From NCBI GenBank assembly GCA_027627225.1, contig CM051024.1:43909847-43973846 (forward strand): a DNA stretch of 64,000 nucleotides, written 5' to 3'. Source of the stretch: Congeria kusceri. Lineage: Eukaryota > Mollusca > Bivalvia > Myida > Dreissenidae. Positions within the stretch are counted from its first letter, which is position 1; the number at the start of each line of letters is the position of its first letter. The notes under the pieces are model-generated. The model did no database searches. It worked only from the letters and a program-made list of their open reading frames with translations, and had not been told where the DNA came from. A program made the position numbers and the translations under genes. Of the stretch, positions 32,335-45,276 are shown one piece after another.

Positions 32335-33730
32335 TAATCTTGGACCCACAGACCTTGACTGAGGAGCATGTAAGTGGTATGTGACACATCATCTGGTCAT
32401 GGTAAAAAATAATCTGAAGTAATATTCAAATCCTTCAAGGTTTTTGGAAGTTATAGAGCAGAAAGAAAATTCCTCGACATTTGACCTTGAATTGTGACCT
32501 TGACTTTTGACCGAGGACCATGGGAGTTGTACACGACACATCGCCTGGTCATGGGAAATGATAATCTGAAGCAATATTAAAATCCTTCCAAACGTTTAGA
32601 AGTTATGGTGGAGAAATAGAAATGCTTGACCTTTGGACCTTGAATTGTGACCTTGACAGACGAGCATGGGAGTGTATGCGACACATTGTCTGGTCATAGA
32701 GAATAATAATCTGAATTAATATTTAAATCCCTCCAGGCGTTAAGTTAAAGAGCGGAAACAAAAATTCATGACCTTTGACCTTTAATTGTGACCTTGACCT
32801 TTGACGGACAAGTATGGGAGTTGCATGCAACACATCATCTGGTCATGTGGAAAAATAATCTGAAGTTATATTAAATGAAACCAAGGCGTTTAGAAGTTAT
32901 GGAGCGGAAATGAGAATTCATGACCTTTGACCTTGAATTGTTACCTTGACCTTTGACCGGCAAGCATGGGGGTTGTATGCGACACACACCATTTAGTCAT
33001 GGGAAATAATAATCTGAATTAACATTTAAATCCCTCCAGACGTTTAGAAGTTATGAAGTGGAAACAAAAATATTTGACCTTTGACCTTGAATTGTGACCT
33101 TGACCTTTGACCAACCATCATGGGAGTTGTATGTGACACATTGTCTGGACATGGGGAATAATCTTCTGAAGTTATATCAAAATCCTTCCAGGCGTTAAGA
33201 AGTTACAGAGCGGAAACAAAAATTCATGACCTTTGACTTTAAATTGTGACCTTGACCGTTGACCGACGAGCATGGGAGTTGTACGCGACAGTGTCTGGTC
33301 ATGGGGTATAATAATCTGAAGTTATAGTAAAATCCATCCAGGCATTTAGAAAGAACAGAGCGGAAACAAATATTCGTGACCTTTGACCTTGAATTGTGAC
33401 CTTAACCTTTGACCGACGAGTATGGGAGTTGCACGCAATACATTATCTGGTCATGTGGAATAATAATCTGAAGTTATATTAAAATCCATTAAGGCGTTTA
33501 GAAGTTATGGAGCGGAATTCATGACCTTTGACCTCGAATTGTGACCTTGACCTTTGACTGGCGAGCATGGGAGTTGTATGCAACACATCGTCTAGTCATG
33601 GGAAATAATAATCTGAAGTTATATTAAAATCCATCCAGGCATTAAAAAGTTACAGAGCGGAAACAAAGTCTGGACGGACGGACCCACCCACAGACAACTA
33701 CTATACGCCATCCTTCGGGAGCATAAAAAG
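32335..33730 (+). repeat. tandem array, family C (~148-bp unit, 8-9 copies) with 3' module
   Basis: Each unit has TTTGACCTTGAATTGTGACC, GAGCATGGGAGTTGTATG, GTCTGGTCATGGGGAATAAT, AATCTGAAGTTATATTAAAA and AAGTTATGGAGCGGAAAC. The block ends GGACGGACGGACCCACCC, TATACGCCATCC and TTCGGGAGCATAAAAA. The same family lies at 61050-61815. Confidence 0.85.
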
Positions 33731-33734
33731 ACAT

Positions 33735-34689
33735 CAATGCGGCGCATGTGGTTAACATTCTGCAAGCTGCAAACTTGTCATTCTGTTTAAAATGTAGACC
33801 AATGCAACTAGATAACTACAGTAAAATAAGTGCTTTTATCGGAAGGTGTTATATTTTATTGTGCAATCAGTGACATTCAAACAGACACTTTATTTTATGT
33901 AAACCAATAAATGTAAATACATGCATATCTCTATAATTTTTGTAGCAAAAACCCGTATTTTATAACTATGCGTATACTCAAAACACGGCCAGGTACGCCC
34001 CTGTATGTATACTAATTATTTTGCAAAAAGATAATTGTCCTCTTATAAAATGTACTTTCTGCTTATGTATTTCCTAATTCCATGATGTAAGTTGAGGTAT
34101 TACAAATTTCCGATCAATAGTTTTAGTCCTGACAATATCAAAATGCATGAGGGCATTTGACAATATCAAAATGCATGAGGGCATTATGTCATAACACCGC
34201 TGATGTCTGAAAAAACTGCACCTGTGTTACCCAGGTGCACAAGTTCACAAGCTGATGAGTCTGTTTATAAAGCTTCATCACTCTAGCAGTGTTTTTAACT
34301 AACATTTTTTAAATCCCTTGACCGCTTATTTACAGCCAGGACAAGCAGAATTGCAGCATTTTTCTGTGTAGCTGTCTAACATCACTTTTGACCTAGATTT
34401 CCAATATAATTGGGCAAATTTTCTAATTTTAGGGAATGCAAACTTCAAACAATGGTTTAACATATACCAATAACTGTTGCATACTTTTTGGGATTAAAAA
34501 TTTACATAATTGTTAACAAATTATAGAGTTAAATAAAGTTATAAACATATCTTCCACATACACTCCAGAAATCAACATAATTATGAACACGTTTACTCAT
34601 TGTATGTCATGATCATGTTATATTCATTCACGTAATGAAATAACTATATTGTTTAGCCTACATAATTGGCACGCTCTATAAAGTGCAAT
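33735..34689. other. AT-rich stretch with a 28-bp tandem pair
   Basis: TGACAATATCAAAATGCATG with GAGGGCATT occurs twice at 34130 and 34158. Otherwise nothing is recognised. A degraded repeat near 34200-34300 (AAAACTGCACC, CCAGGTGCACAAGTTCACA) recurs at 53020-53230 and 54060. Confidence 0.5.
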
Positions 34690-34890
34690 TAGAATGCTTC
34701 AATTCACGGGGACGACAGTCGGTCACAACGTACAATGTTGCCTGTTGAGCTCGCAAGCACAAAATATAAAGTGGTTAATTTCTGGTCTTTTTCTGATAAA
34801 TAAGCAAAACAAATATTAGCAAATTTGATTGAGCTTATATTGTAGGCCTACGCTGTAACCAACTGTCGTCCCCGTGAATTAATCATTCTA
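34690..34890. mobile_element. MITE with ~29-bp terminal inverted repeats
   Basis: The ends read inward TAGAATG, then AATTCACGGGGACGACAG on both sides (34701 and 34880). 201 bp, non-coding; no clear target duplication. Confidence 0.8.
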
Positions 34891-35251
34891 GCGAGTACAA
34901 CTCCAGCAGGAGAATCATTCTAAAAATACCGCGCGGTAAAGCTGTGTTAATACACGCGCATTAATTAGCTTCTGGAGAATCCTAAACCCAAGAATTGCAA
35001 TAAATAGGGAATTCATAAACGTGCTGCTCATTCATTCCCGCTATTATTTTCTGACAATGTTAATTTGTTTACTTTGCCTGACAAATTCATGTATCAATTA
35101 TGTTTACGTAAATTACTAGTAATTAGCTTATTCATGTATCACTGGTGAAAACATGGGGCGGTATATGATCGGTTTATTCACAGTACAGATATTACTAATT
35201 ATTGAGTTTATCTGAAATTAATTTTTGGGGCCAATACGTTTTCTTATAGTG

Positions 35252-35352
35252 TCCAAAAATCTAGTGTCTGAGAAGTCTCCTTAGTAGGGACCAAAAAATC
35301 TGGGGTCCGAGAAGTCTCCTTAGTAGGGAACGAAAAATATGGGGTCCGTGAA
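35252..35352. repeat. 39-bp tandem repeat, 2.5 copies
   Basis: GAGAAGTCTCCTTAGTAGGG with a CAAAAAATCTGGGGTCC-like stretch repeats at a 39-base step. Confidence 0.75.
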
Positions 35353-35394
35353 GTCACAGCTTGGTCCTCTTGTGTTATATTTAGGGCAATTTCT

Positions 35395-37080
35395 TGTTTT
35401 ATCTTTGACCTCTATAAGTGTGACCTTTACCTCTGACCTACCAACTCCGTTTATGTGTATGACACACTATCTCATTAAAAACTAGATTATCAGTAGAACC
35501 AATGGATGCTCCCAGATTTCTCTTCGACCTCTAAATGTGGCATGAACCTTAAACCTAAAGACCTCATTAATACAGAGACATGATGTCATTTTGAGGCAAA
35601 AAGTATGTAAAGTGATTTAAAATCCATTCAACAAGTCCGGACAAGAAAAATGCCAAATTGACTTTTGACCACTACACTTGATGTTGACCTTTCACCTACA
35701 GTTCTGATTCATGTGCATAACATGCAGCCTATTTTAGGCAATCATTTGTGCCAAGTAATTTGAAAATCCCCCAATCCATAGTAAAGTCATAGGTCGGACA
35801 AGCAAAAGATGATTTGACCTCTTAAGTGTGACCTTAACCTTAACCTGATTTATGTGAGGTACACACAAACTTGTGGTAGCAAATGCTAGTGCAAAGAAAT
35901 TTAGAATCCTGCCATCAAAAGCCAAGTTATAGTGAGGACAAGCACAACAGCCAATTTATAATCGAAGGGCAATAACTTCTTGAAAAATCATCATATTGGA
36001 GGGACCTGACAATAGCGCATGTCCATTTGGGTTATTAGTTCCTGAGATCTCGCGCTGAAACTAAGTACCAGACAGAAGGAAAGGACAGACTGACGGTCGG
36101 ACGAACATGAAGTATGATGGATAAAATTGTCAGGGAAATTTGTTTTACATCCAGACAAATTGAATGGCAGTGGAATTAGAATTCGGACGGACAGACAAAG
36201 CGATGACTATATGCCTCCCCCTTCCCGAAGCATATAAACATTTATGTAAAGTCATTGAAAAATCCATGTTTGCATGGCCAATTTTGATCTTTGACCTTTA
36301 AGTGTGACCTTAACGTTTGTCCTAAATTTGTACAAAGTAGTCTTAAAATCCCCCATCCATGGGCAATTTATAGCAGTGCCAATTTTGACCTTTGACCTCA
36401 ATGTGTGCCCTTGAATTTTAACCTACTGACCGTCTTATTGAGGTTAACATTTCTGCCAAGTAGTTTTAAAATCCCTCGATCCATGTCCAAGTTATGGCAC
36501 AGACTAGCAAAGTGCTAATGTTGACCATTGACCTTTATGTGTTACACTGACCATTGACCAGTTAATGCACGAGACACACAGTCTCACTGGACAAATATTT
36601 GTGCCAAGTATTTTTTTAAATCCCTCAATCATGGCTAAGTTATCTGGACAACCAAAAGCCAAGTTTTAACCTTTGACCTCTTAGTGTGACCTTGACCTAT
36701 GACCTACAGACCTGGTTCATGCACGTGACATGCCATCCCATTTATGCCAATATTCATGCCAAGTTATTATAAATTCCCACAATTCTGGAGAAAGTTATAT
36801 AAAATGAACAAACAAAGAGCCAATTTTGACCTTTGCCATCTATGTGTGGCCTTGACTTTTTACCTACTGACCTGGTTCATGGGCGTGTCATGAGGTCTCA
36901 TTTAGGCAAAGATGTGTGCCAAGTAGTTTTTAAAATCCCTCCATCAATGGCCAAGTTCTAGTTTGGACAAACAAAAAGCCAGTTTTGACCTTTGACCTTT
37001 AATTGTGACCTTGACCTTTTACCTACAGATCTGATTCATGACAGGCAAACATTTGTGCTAAGTAATTTTAAAATAGATGC
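35395..37080 (+). repeat. tandem array, family E (~150-bp degenerate units)
   Basis: About nine units carry GCCAATTTTGACCTTTGACC, GTGTGACCTTGACC, CCTACTGACCTGGTTCATG and TGCCAAGTAGTTTTAAAATC then CCATGGCCAAGTTAT. In the middle (36070-36240) are two GGACGGACAGAC-type endings and TATGCCTCCCCC...CGAAGCATAT, suggesting two elements joined end to end. Confidence 0.75.
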
Positions 37081-37084
37081 GCTG

Positions 37085-38428
37085 TCATACCTATGGGAAT
37101 AGACATAACATGAATTCACTTGCAGATGTGGACTATATGGATTATCATTATTGTTTATACGTGTTTTAAGTCGGATCTATTTCTTGTCATCTATTCATAG
37201 AAAGTAGCATCGATAACAGGAAGCCTGCCTCATTGCTCAGCGAGCGAAGCGCAGTAATGTATCGATTTACTGACTCGTAGCCTGCAAAGTAAAGAAGTAG
37301 TTCCCAGAAGACCGATTTCAGAAATACACCTACTAAATCCTGTTGGCTCCTGCCAACAGTCTAAAAATTGCAAAAGCTGTTGTTAATGTTGATTGTGATT
37401 TTGGTGTTGTTGATGATGATGATAATGATGATGATGATGAAGGCATGAACATAAACAACAACCCATATTCAAATAATATTTGAATACTCAAATTGAATAT
37501 TCCCAATTCTTAAGGTATTCTACAGAAAATCACATCAGAGAGAAACACACTAACCACAGCAACTGATAACTTGAATTGTATTTGACCTCCTATCCTATTT
37601 ACATGTATTGCATATAACCTTCTCAAACTGACCCAATTTCGATCCAATAACAAGTCTTCTGGAGGTGATGGCCATATGGGACAGAACCCCAGTGCAATGA
37701 GACAATTTTGACAATCCAGTCAGAAACCATTAAACGGATTTAAAAATTATTACACAGAAAGGTTCCTTGTGTACCAAATTCCTTCTATTAAGTTTTATTT
37801 GTTAAAAAACATGGCTCCCATGGGTTGGGGATGTTTGACCGTATATGGCCATATTGGGATGTTTGACCGTATATGGCCATATTGGCAACACAATTTTCTT
37901 GTCAGAAACCACTTGCTGGATTTTGAAATATTTTCAAAGTAATGTTCCTTAAATGACACTAAGCTAAGTTTATTTAGCAAGCCTTGGCGAGTGGTTTAGG
38001 TTTTTGTGCTGAGCAAATAAAGTTATCTGTACTGAACATTTACCTTGTATTCAATTTATCTCCTCATTTTCTGTCTTTATGTTCAAAATAAACGAAAGAA
38101 AATCACTGAATAACACGAAAACATCAAATGACATCACAAAAATAAACAAAATGATGTCAATATAATGGACGTGTTTGCTGTATCCAAAAAGGTGGAAATA
38201 CAGCTAAGTTTATCCCATGGGATGTTATTTCGTCAACACAGGCGTAATGATGGAATAAAAATCATTGGGATCTGTTTCAAAACAAGGATGCCAGGGGGGT
38301 GGGGCAGTTTGACCATATATGGCTATGGGTGTCAGGTGTCCATTGTTTTCATTTGTGTCAACATTTAACTTAAATCATCTAAACATGTACCCACTATTAA
38401 ATTTAAAAAAGCTATTATGATGCCTTAA
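37085..38428. other. stretch with short simple repeats only
   Basis: Holds a GAT microsatellite (37408-37440) and a 28-bp tandem pair GATGTTTGACCGTATATGG at 37830 and 37858 that includes the palindrome TATGGCCATA. No gene is recognised. Confidence 0.5.
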
Positions 38429-38429
38429 A

Positions 38430-38468
38430 CTCAGGTGAGCGACCTAGGGCCATCTTGGCCTTCTTGTT
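38430..38468 (-). mobile_element. reversed left-end module of a family-B-type element
   Basis: On the minus strand it reads AACAAGAAGGCCAAGATGG, CCCTAGGTCGCTCACCTGA, matching the left end at 4277. Family-A units (38470-38700) follow on its 3' plus side. Confidence 0.6.
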
Positions 38469-39162
38469 TTTAGTAATGGTGACCTTTACCTTGATCCCTC
38501 CTACCCCATATGCAATGGCAAGCAAGGTCTAGATATAAGGTATCTACATATAAAGTTCCATTAAAATATCTCAATGGTGAAAGTGACCCCACCCACCCCA
38601 TATGCAATCCCAAGTGAAGTCTCAATATAAGGGGTATCTATGTATGAAGATTCATTACAAAAGCTCAATCCGTTCTCGAGTTAGAGAGCGGAAATGAAAA
38701 GTTGACGCCACCACACCGCCCGCCTGCCCACCCAACAACATACCCCAGTCTAATAACCTAAATATTTCTTCAAAAAGTGTGGTTAATAAAGGGTAGTACT
38801 TTAAACTTTTGGGCAATTATGAGTTATGGTTCTTGTATGCTTCACTTACTCTTGCTATCTTAAATTCTGTGCAGAATCAACAAAATGGCTTTTACCATAT
38901 GTTAACTATGCTTTGCATACTCATGAATACAGGGAATTAATATTGGAAAATGCACACAATTTTTATTTCACTTTATACTCCTAGTCAAAATTAGTGCTAA
39001 TTACTGCAGATGATTATTGCACACAAAAAAACACACACAAAAAAACACTTTCAGTGAATCACACAAAATGCCAAACATTCAAGGAAAAAATAAACCTTGC
39101 ACACACAAAAACATGTTATCCTAAAAATTAAAAAAATTAACAGACAAAAATACAAACACTGT

Positions 39163-39266
39163 CACCAACCACGGGCATGCCTGTTCATAAAACATGAGCG
39201 TCTTGTTCTTAAAAAGTACAAAACAAGACGCTCGTGCTTGATGAATAAGCATGCCCCTGGTTGGTG
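39163..39266. repeat. 104-bp fold-back with AACAAGACGCTC arms
   Basis: CACCAACCACGGGCATGC, TTCAT and GAGCGTCTTGTT on the left pair with AACAAGACGCTC, ATGAA and GCATGCCCCTGGTTGGTG on the right, around a ~12-base loop. The AACAAGACGCTCGTGC arm resembles the AACAAGAG left module of the neighbouring elements, so this may be two left ends fused head to head. Confidence 0.8.
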
Positions 39267-39509
39267 CTGGATAGCCAATTTGAATTATTCTAAGTCCAAA
39301 TTAATTAACGGACAACTTGAGGTTAGTTGAAATACGTGGAACTGTATTAAGTGGTGTTGGTGCTAGACGAAACGGTAAAATCCAGTTAATTGTGCCAGGA
39401 GGCATACTAACGAGTGTCGGAGGACAACGCGCTCAACTTTTCTTGTGCTCGTCACAGCTACTGGCTATTTTTTTATAAAACAAACTGTATGGATAGTAGG
39501 GACCAATAA

Positions 39510-39830
39510 AACAAAGTTAAACAGTGACCTTGACCCCACCCACCACATATATACAATCTCATGCAATATCTAGCTATACAGTAGCTTTAAATTAAGTCAT
39601 AATTTTTTCATTACTAGTACTATTTCAATTTGTTCTTGAGTAATTGAGCAGAAACAGTTTTTTTCTATTTTTAGTAACAGTGACCTTGACCTTGACCACA
39701 TGCAGCCTACCACAAATGCAATCACAAGTAAAGTATTACTGTAGGCTATCTGTGTATGAAGATTCATTCTCCAGTTAGAGAATGGAAATCAAAACTTGAC
39801 ACCGCCACCCTTCCCGCAGGAATGCAAAAA
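39510..39830. repeat. family-A units
   Basis: Two diverged units with GTGACCTTGACCCCACCC and TTTTAGTAACAGTGACC. Confidence 0.6.
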
Positions 39831-40299
39831 GTGTAAAAGGCCTACCGTAATCTTACGAATATAATACGCATTTTTTACCCAAAATTTTTAATCAGAAGTA
39901 GGGGGTGCGTATTATACTTGAATGTAAAGTTTACCTGAAAATTTATATCCAAATATTTTCTTGGTTAACCCTTTTCGCTATAGACAAGTATAAACCCGAC
40001 TGTGTCAATTACTGAATACATACGACTTTTCCCGTCTCTATCCATTACCAAATAATCCCATATATTCACGACTTTCATTTTTGAAAGCAAATTCTGGCCA
40101 ATATTGACGATAAATGTGTTTAAGAATTACATAAACACAAACGTTTGCCATTTTTCTGAAGTATCAAGTGCATTTTGGGATATGTTTCTATTTAAAGATA
40201 TGCTGCAATTGATGTACAATATTGACGGGTTATTCCGATTGAACATGTGTAAATCACGTACTGCAATGTGCACGCATCGGGTAAAGGTAATTTTTTTTT

Positions 40300-40870
40300 A
40301 ACATGAGGGCCATGATGGCCCTATGTCGCTCCCCTGTTATCTATGTATGAAGTTTGATTAAAATATCTCAATAGGTGAGTGAAAACTGTTTTTCTATTTT
40401 TAGTAACATTGACCTTGACCCCACCCACCACATACATAAAGCAAGGTCTTGATATAAGGTATCTACGTATGAAGTTTCATTAAAATATCTCAATGTGTTC
40501 TAAAGTTATTGAGCGTAACCATTTGTCTACTTTTAATAACAGTGACCTTGACCCCACCCACCCCATAAGCAAACCCAAGTGAGGTCTCGATATAAGATAT
40601 GTGTATTAAGTTTCATTAAAATATCACAATGCTTTCTAAACTTATTGAGCGGAAACTGTTTTTCTATTTTCATTAACGGTGACCTTGACCCCACCCACCC
40701 CATATGCAATCCCAAGCAATGTCTCGATATAAGGTACTTATGTATTAAGTTTCATTAAAATAACTCAATGCATTCTCAAGATATTTAGCGGAAACCATTT
40801 TTCTATATTTAAAAACGGTGACCTTGATCCCACCCACCCCATATGCAATCCCAATTGAGGGCTCAATATA
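40300..40870 (+). mobile_element. left-end module followed by family-A units
   Basis: AACATGAG with the palindrome GGGCCATGATGGCCC at 40300-40325 is followed by four family-A units (markers near 40420, 40545, 40680, 40820). Confidence 0.6.
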
Positions 40871-40937
40871 ATGTATTTATATTTACTGAAAACTTTCAGT
40901 TATTGTCCACACAAGCCTGATATAATATACTTTTTTA

Positions 40938-41400
40938 AACAAGAGCTGTCGGAGGACAGCACGCTAGACTTTTATTGCGCAGAGTTACTGGCATTTTTTT
41001 CTAAAACAAACTACACGGATAGCAAGTGCAAATTAAACAAAGTTAATTTTGTTCTCGAGTTACCGAATGGAAATCATTTTTCTAATTTTAAAACAGTGAC
41101 CCTGACCTTGACCACACCCACCACATATGCAATCTCGTGCAATGCTATACAGTATCTATAAATTAAGTCATTATTATTTCATTATTATTAATATTTCAAG
41201 TTGTTCAAGTAATTGAGTAGAAACTGTTTTTTCTATTTTTAGTAACAGTGACCTAGACATCACCAACCACACCCCAAATGCAATCCCAAGTAAAGTATTA
41301 CTGTAAGGTATGTATGTATTACGATTCATTCTCAAGTTAGAAAGTGTGGAATCAAAAGTCGACGCAGTCACCCCACCCGTGCGAATGTAAAATTGCAAAG
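40938..41400 (+). mobile_element. second-type left end (AACAAGAGCTGTC) with family-A units
   Basis: AACAAGAGCTGTC-GGAG-GACAGC forms a small hairpin and is followed by ACGCTAGACTTTT. Two family-A-like units follow. Confidence 0.55.
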
Positions 41401-41403
41401 TGT

Positions 41404-43100
41404 AACAAGAGCTTCAGAGGACAGCAGGCTCGACTACAAAGCTGAGTTATGGCAATTATATCATTAATTTATTTTAGTTTCAAGGGAATAACCGATGTAG
41501 TTTAAAAACGACAAGACTTTGGAACAAAAACTTTAACCCCAAAATCTATGTGAAAACTGGGCATATCTCTGAGTAAATACAACACACAGTTATAGGGACT
41601 GGTGCAATTTATGCTGGAGTTACAAGTGAATACCTTTTGTAGTTTAGCAGGATTTGAAATCAATGTGAAATTTTAGGGGTCCACAGGTGGATGATTTTCA
41701 GTGGTCCTTTCAATAAAAGTGGGGGTCCCAAACATTGTGTTCGCTTGTTTTTACTGTGAATTTGTTTTGTGACTTTATGCAGTGGAAACACACTCACGAG
41801 TGTTTAAACATGACATTTTACATTTTGGGGAAGCAAATGAAAGGCAGAAATATTTACTTGCAGGCCACTTGAACCTTTAGGAGTATGAATGAATGCTAAC
41901 CGAGTCTAAACTAGAGCCATCGTTAAAAATAGAACACAGTGTATTGGATTATTTTAATATAATCCATGTCTAATAAATGTTTATTGTAAAATTTAAACCC
42001 CACTGAAACATTTATGTAGTATTTTTTCTGTAAATTATTCACATCCACACCAAAAAAATTATTTCATCTTTATTGCCCGTTCTTTCTTCAATTAGCACTC
42101 AATATAGCTTACAATGAAATTCATTACATTTGCGAGATAAATATCTAAGTATTCCAAATAAGCGATGTGCCTAGTAGCAACAACAGATGTGAAAGCATAC
42201 GTTTGGTCAATAGTCAACAAGAAACACAACTCAAACAACATTGTACAAACATGACTAACTGGAGTTGTCTTTCTTCTAATGATCACAGTACCGATATGTC
42301 AGAACAATAATTAAATTATTGTGCTTCTGATGGGATGCAGATTTGAACAGTAACGGGTCCTGACAGACAATATATGGATATTTGACGCAGAAAACCGTCT
42401 CCCGGAAATCCCTGGTTTAGAAATTGTAAGACTTTGGAATAAAAACTTTACAGAACTAAGTTATAGTGAATGTTGCACTTGATGTTACAGTTCATGACAA
42501 ATGTACATTTCAAGTTTCAATTGAATAGGTTTTGAAGTTATAAAACTTTTCAATAAAAACATGAATCTGAAAATCTATGTGAAAAATACAAAACAGTTGA
42601 GGAATGTTGCACCTGATGCTGGAGTTGATTACAAAGAGATAACTGGAAATATATGTAAAAAGAGGCATAACTGTGTCAAAATAAAAAACTAAGTTATGGT
42701 GAATTTGCACTTGTTACGGTTAATTGCAAAGGTAGATTCCATGTTTCATGTGAATAAGCTGTGTAGTTTTGAAGTTACAATACTTTTGAATATAAACTTA
42801 AACCAGAAAATCTATATGGAAAAGTGGCATAACTCTGTGAAAATACAAAACACAGTTATGGGGAATGTTGCATTTGATGTTGGAGTTGATTACAAAGGTA
42901 CATTCTAATTTTCAAGTGAATAACTTGTGTAGTTTTGAAGTTATAATACTTTTGAATATAAACTTAAACCAACAAATCTATGTGGAAAAGGTGCATAACT
43001 CAGTCAAAATACAAAACAGTGATGGACAATTTTGCACCTGATGCTGGAGTGACTGACAAAGGTATATTCCAAGTCTGAAGTGAATAACTTCTGTATAAGG
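41404..43100 (+). repeat. family-F tandem array (~170-bp units) with its left end
   Basis: It starts AACAAGAGCTTCAGAGGACAG and CAGGCTCGACTAC. Units carry GGCATAACTCTGTCAAAATA, GTTATGGGGAATGTTGCACC, TGATGCTGGAGTTGATGACA and AAGTTTCAAGTGAATAACTT. A patch at 41647-41735 is the reverse of part of the hAT-like element at 61193. The same family recurs at 53400-53900. Confidence 0.65.
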
Positions 43101-43535
43101 GACATTTTTAAAGTTCCAGGAAAAGTGTTCTATAATTTTTATTTTGTGTTCAAATTTCTTCAAATATGGCATCACAAGAGCAATGAAGTATCGTTGCACA
43201 TGACACAGCTGCCATAGTAACCTTAGGAATGGCAACCCTGAGCAATGTCTATTTACTGACCATATGCACTTCAAATAAAAAATAAACCCCACCACGATAG
43301 ATCAAATTATACACAGAATTCATTTGTAACCGTTTTATAATATGTACTTTTGGTGTTGCTTTATCTTTAAAAACTCTTGCAATAGTCAGTCTCCGTGAAA
43401 TTGCATAACCCTCATTGGACCGCATCCCGTCTCATGATCATAAGTGATACTATTATGGCCAAACTTGAACTGTTTCCTGAGAATCTAGCTTATCAAAAAA
43501 CCTACACCGGATGCTGGAGCGATAACAATAGTTTG

Positions 43536-44010
43536 CCTTTTCTTCGAAAAGTCTAGCTAAAAATCGTCAGACCAGAACGACAAGACAATATTCGCATGTC
43601 TACCCTATCAGGATGCTGCATATAAAGTTTCATTGAAATCGAGTCATTAGTTCCAGTGATCTCGCACTGAAACGAAGTATTTCCTATGAAAATGTATGGT
43701 TTATAATCAAAGGGCAATAACTCGCTGAAAAATCATCAGACCGTAACGACCAGACAATATGCGCATGTCCGCCCTAAAAGGATGCTGCATATAAAGTTTC
43801 AATGAAATCAAGTCACAAGTTCAAGAGATCTTGCATAAAAACAAAGTACTGGACAGAAGGACGGACATGGAGTATGATAAACGAAATTGTTGGGAAAATG
43901 CATTTGACACCCAGACAAACTGAATGGCAGTTGAATTAAAAATCGGATGGACCAACAAAGGGGCGGCGAGTATATGCTCCTCCTATTTGGGGAGCATAAA
44001 AAGGGGCATA
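43536..44010 (+). repeat. terminal hairpin plus two further repeat units with 3' module
   Basis: CTTTTCTTCGAAAAG then CTAGCTAAAAA at 43536-43563 is a terminal hairpin. Two ~125-bp units follow (AAGGGCAATAACTCGCTGAAA, split at its ends, and GCATATAAAGTTTCA), ending with TATATGCTCCTCC...GGGGAGCATAAAA. Confidence 0.5.
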
Positions 44011-44129
44011 ACTGAAGTACAGTAGGAGCTATGCAGAAAAGCAAACTTGACCTTGCTTTTATGATTACAAACACAATTGCAACAAAAAACATGGAAATTC
44101 AACAAAAAAAACAAATATTTTCAAATGAA

Positions 44130-45000
44130 ATGCAATTTTTAGTAATGGTGACCATGACCTTGACACCACCAACCCCATATTCAATCCCAGGCGAGGTCTA
44201 GATATAAGATATCTACATAATAAATATGAAGTTTCATTAAAATATCTCAATGTCCACTCTAGCTATTAAGCGGAAACTGTTTGTATATTTTTAGTAACAG
44301 CGACCTTGACCCCACCCACCCCCCAACCTTTATGCAATCCCAAGCGAGGTCTAGATACAATATATCCATGTATGAATTTTCATTAAAATATCTCAATGTG
44401 TTCTCAAGCTATTGAGTGGAAACCATTATTTTTATTTTTAGCAACGGTTACCTCTACCCCACCTACCCCATATGCAATCCCAAGTGAGGTCTTGCTATAA
44501 GGTATCTATGTATGAAGTTTCATTACAATAGCTCCATTAAGAGTTATTGAGCAGATACAGTTTTTCTATTTTTAGTAACAGTGACCTTGACCCCCACCCA
44601 CCCCATATGCAATCCCAAGCGAGGTCTTGAAATATGGTATCTGTTAAGTTTCATTAAAATATCTCAATGCGTTCAAGTTATTGAGCGGAAACCATTTTTC
44701 TATTTTTAGTAAGTGACCTTGACCTTGAACCCCATCCAATCCCATATGCAATCCCAAGAAAGGTCTCTATATAAGGTATCTATGTATTAAGATTCATTAA
44801 ACCATATTAATGGGTTCTAAAGTTATTGAGCAGAAACCATTTTTCTATTTTTAGTAACAGTGACCTTAACCCCACCCTATCCATATGCAATCCCAAGCCG
44901 GGTCTTGCTATAAGTTATTTATGAATGAAGTTTCATTACAATAGCTCAATCCGTTCTAGAGTTAGAGAGCGGAAATGAAAAGTTGAAAACCTCCACTATG
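44130..45000. repeat. family-A tandem array (six units)
   Basis: Markers near 44155, 44302, 44452, 44584, 44716 and 44868. Confidence 0.85.
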
Positions 45001-45276
45001 CCCTCCCAATGAAATACCCCCATCTAATAAACTAAATTGTTTGAAACATTTGGTTAAAAATGTATGATGACTGAACAAAAACGTTTTCAGTTATTGTCTG
45101 CACAAATAACATTTGAACTACTTTTTTTTAAGGGGCAAAACTAAAGTATGATAAGAGCAATTATGTGGAAAAATTATGTGGAAAATTGCACTTAACCTTC
45201 CTTTTATGCCCACTAACACTTCCATAAAGTTCCATAATAATAGCACCAAAACTTCCAAGTAATGATTGTCTGCGCA

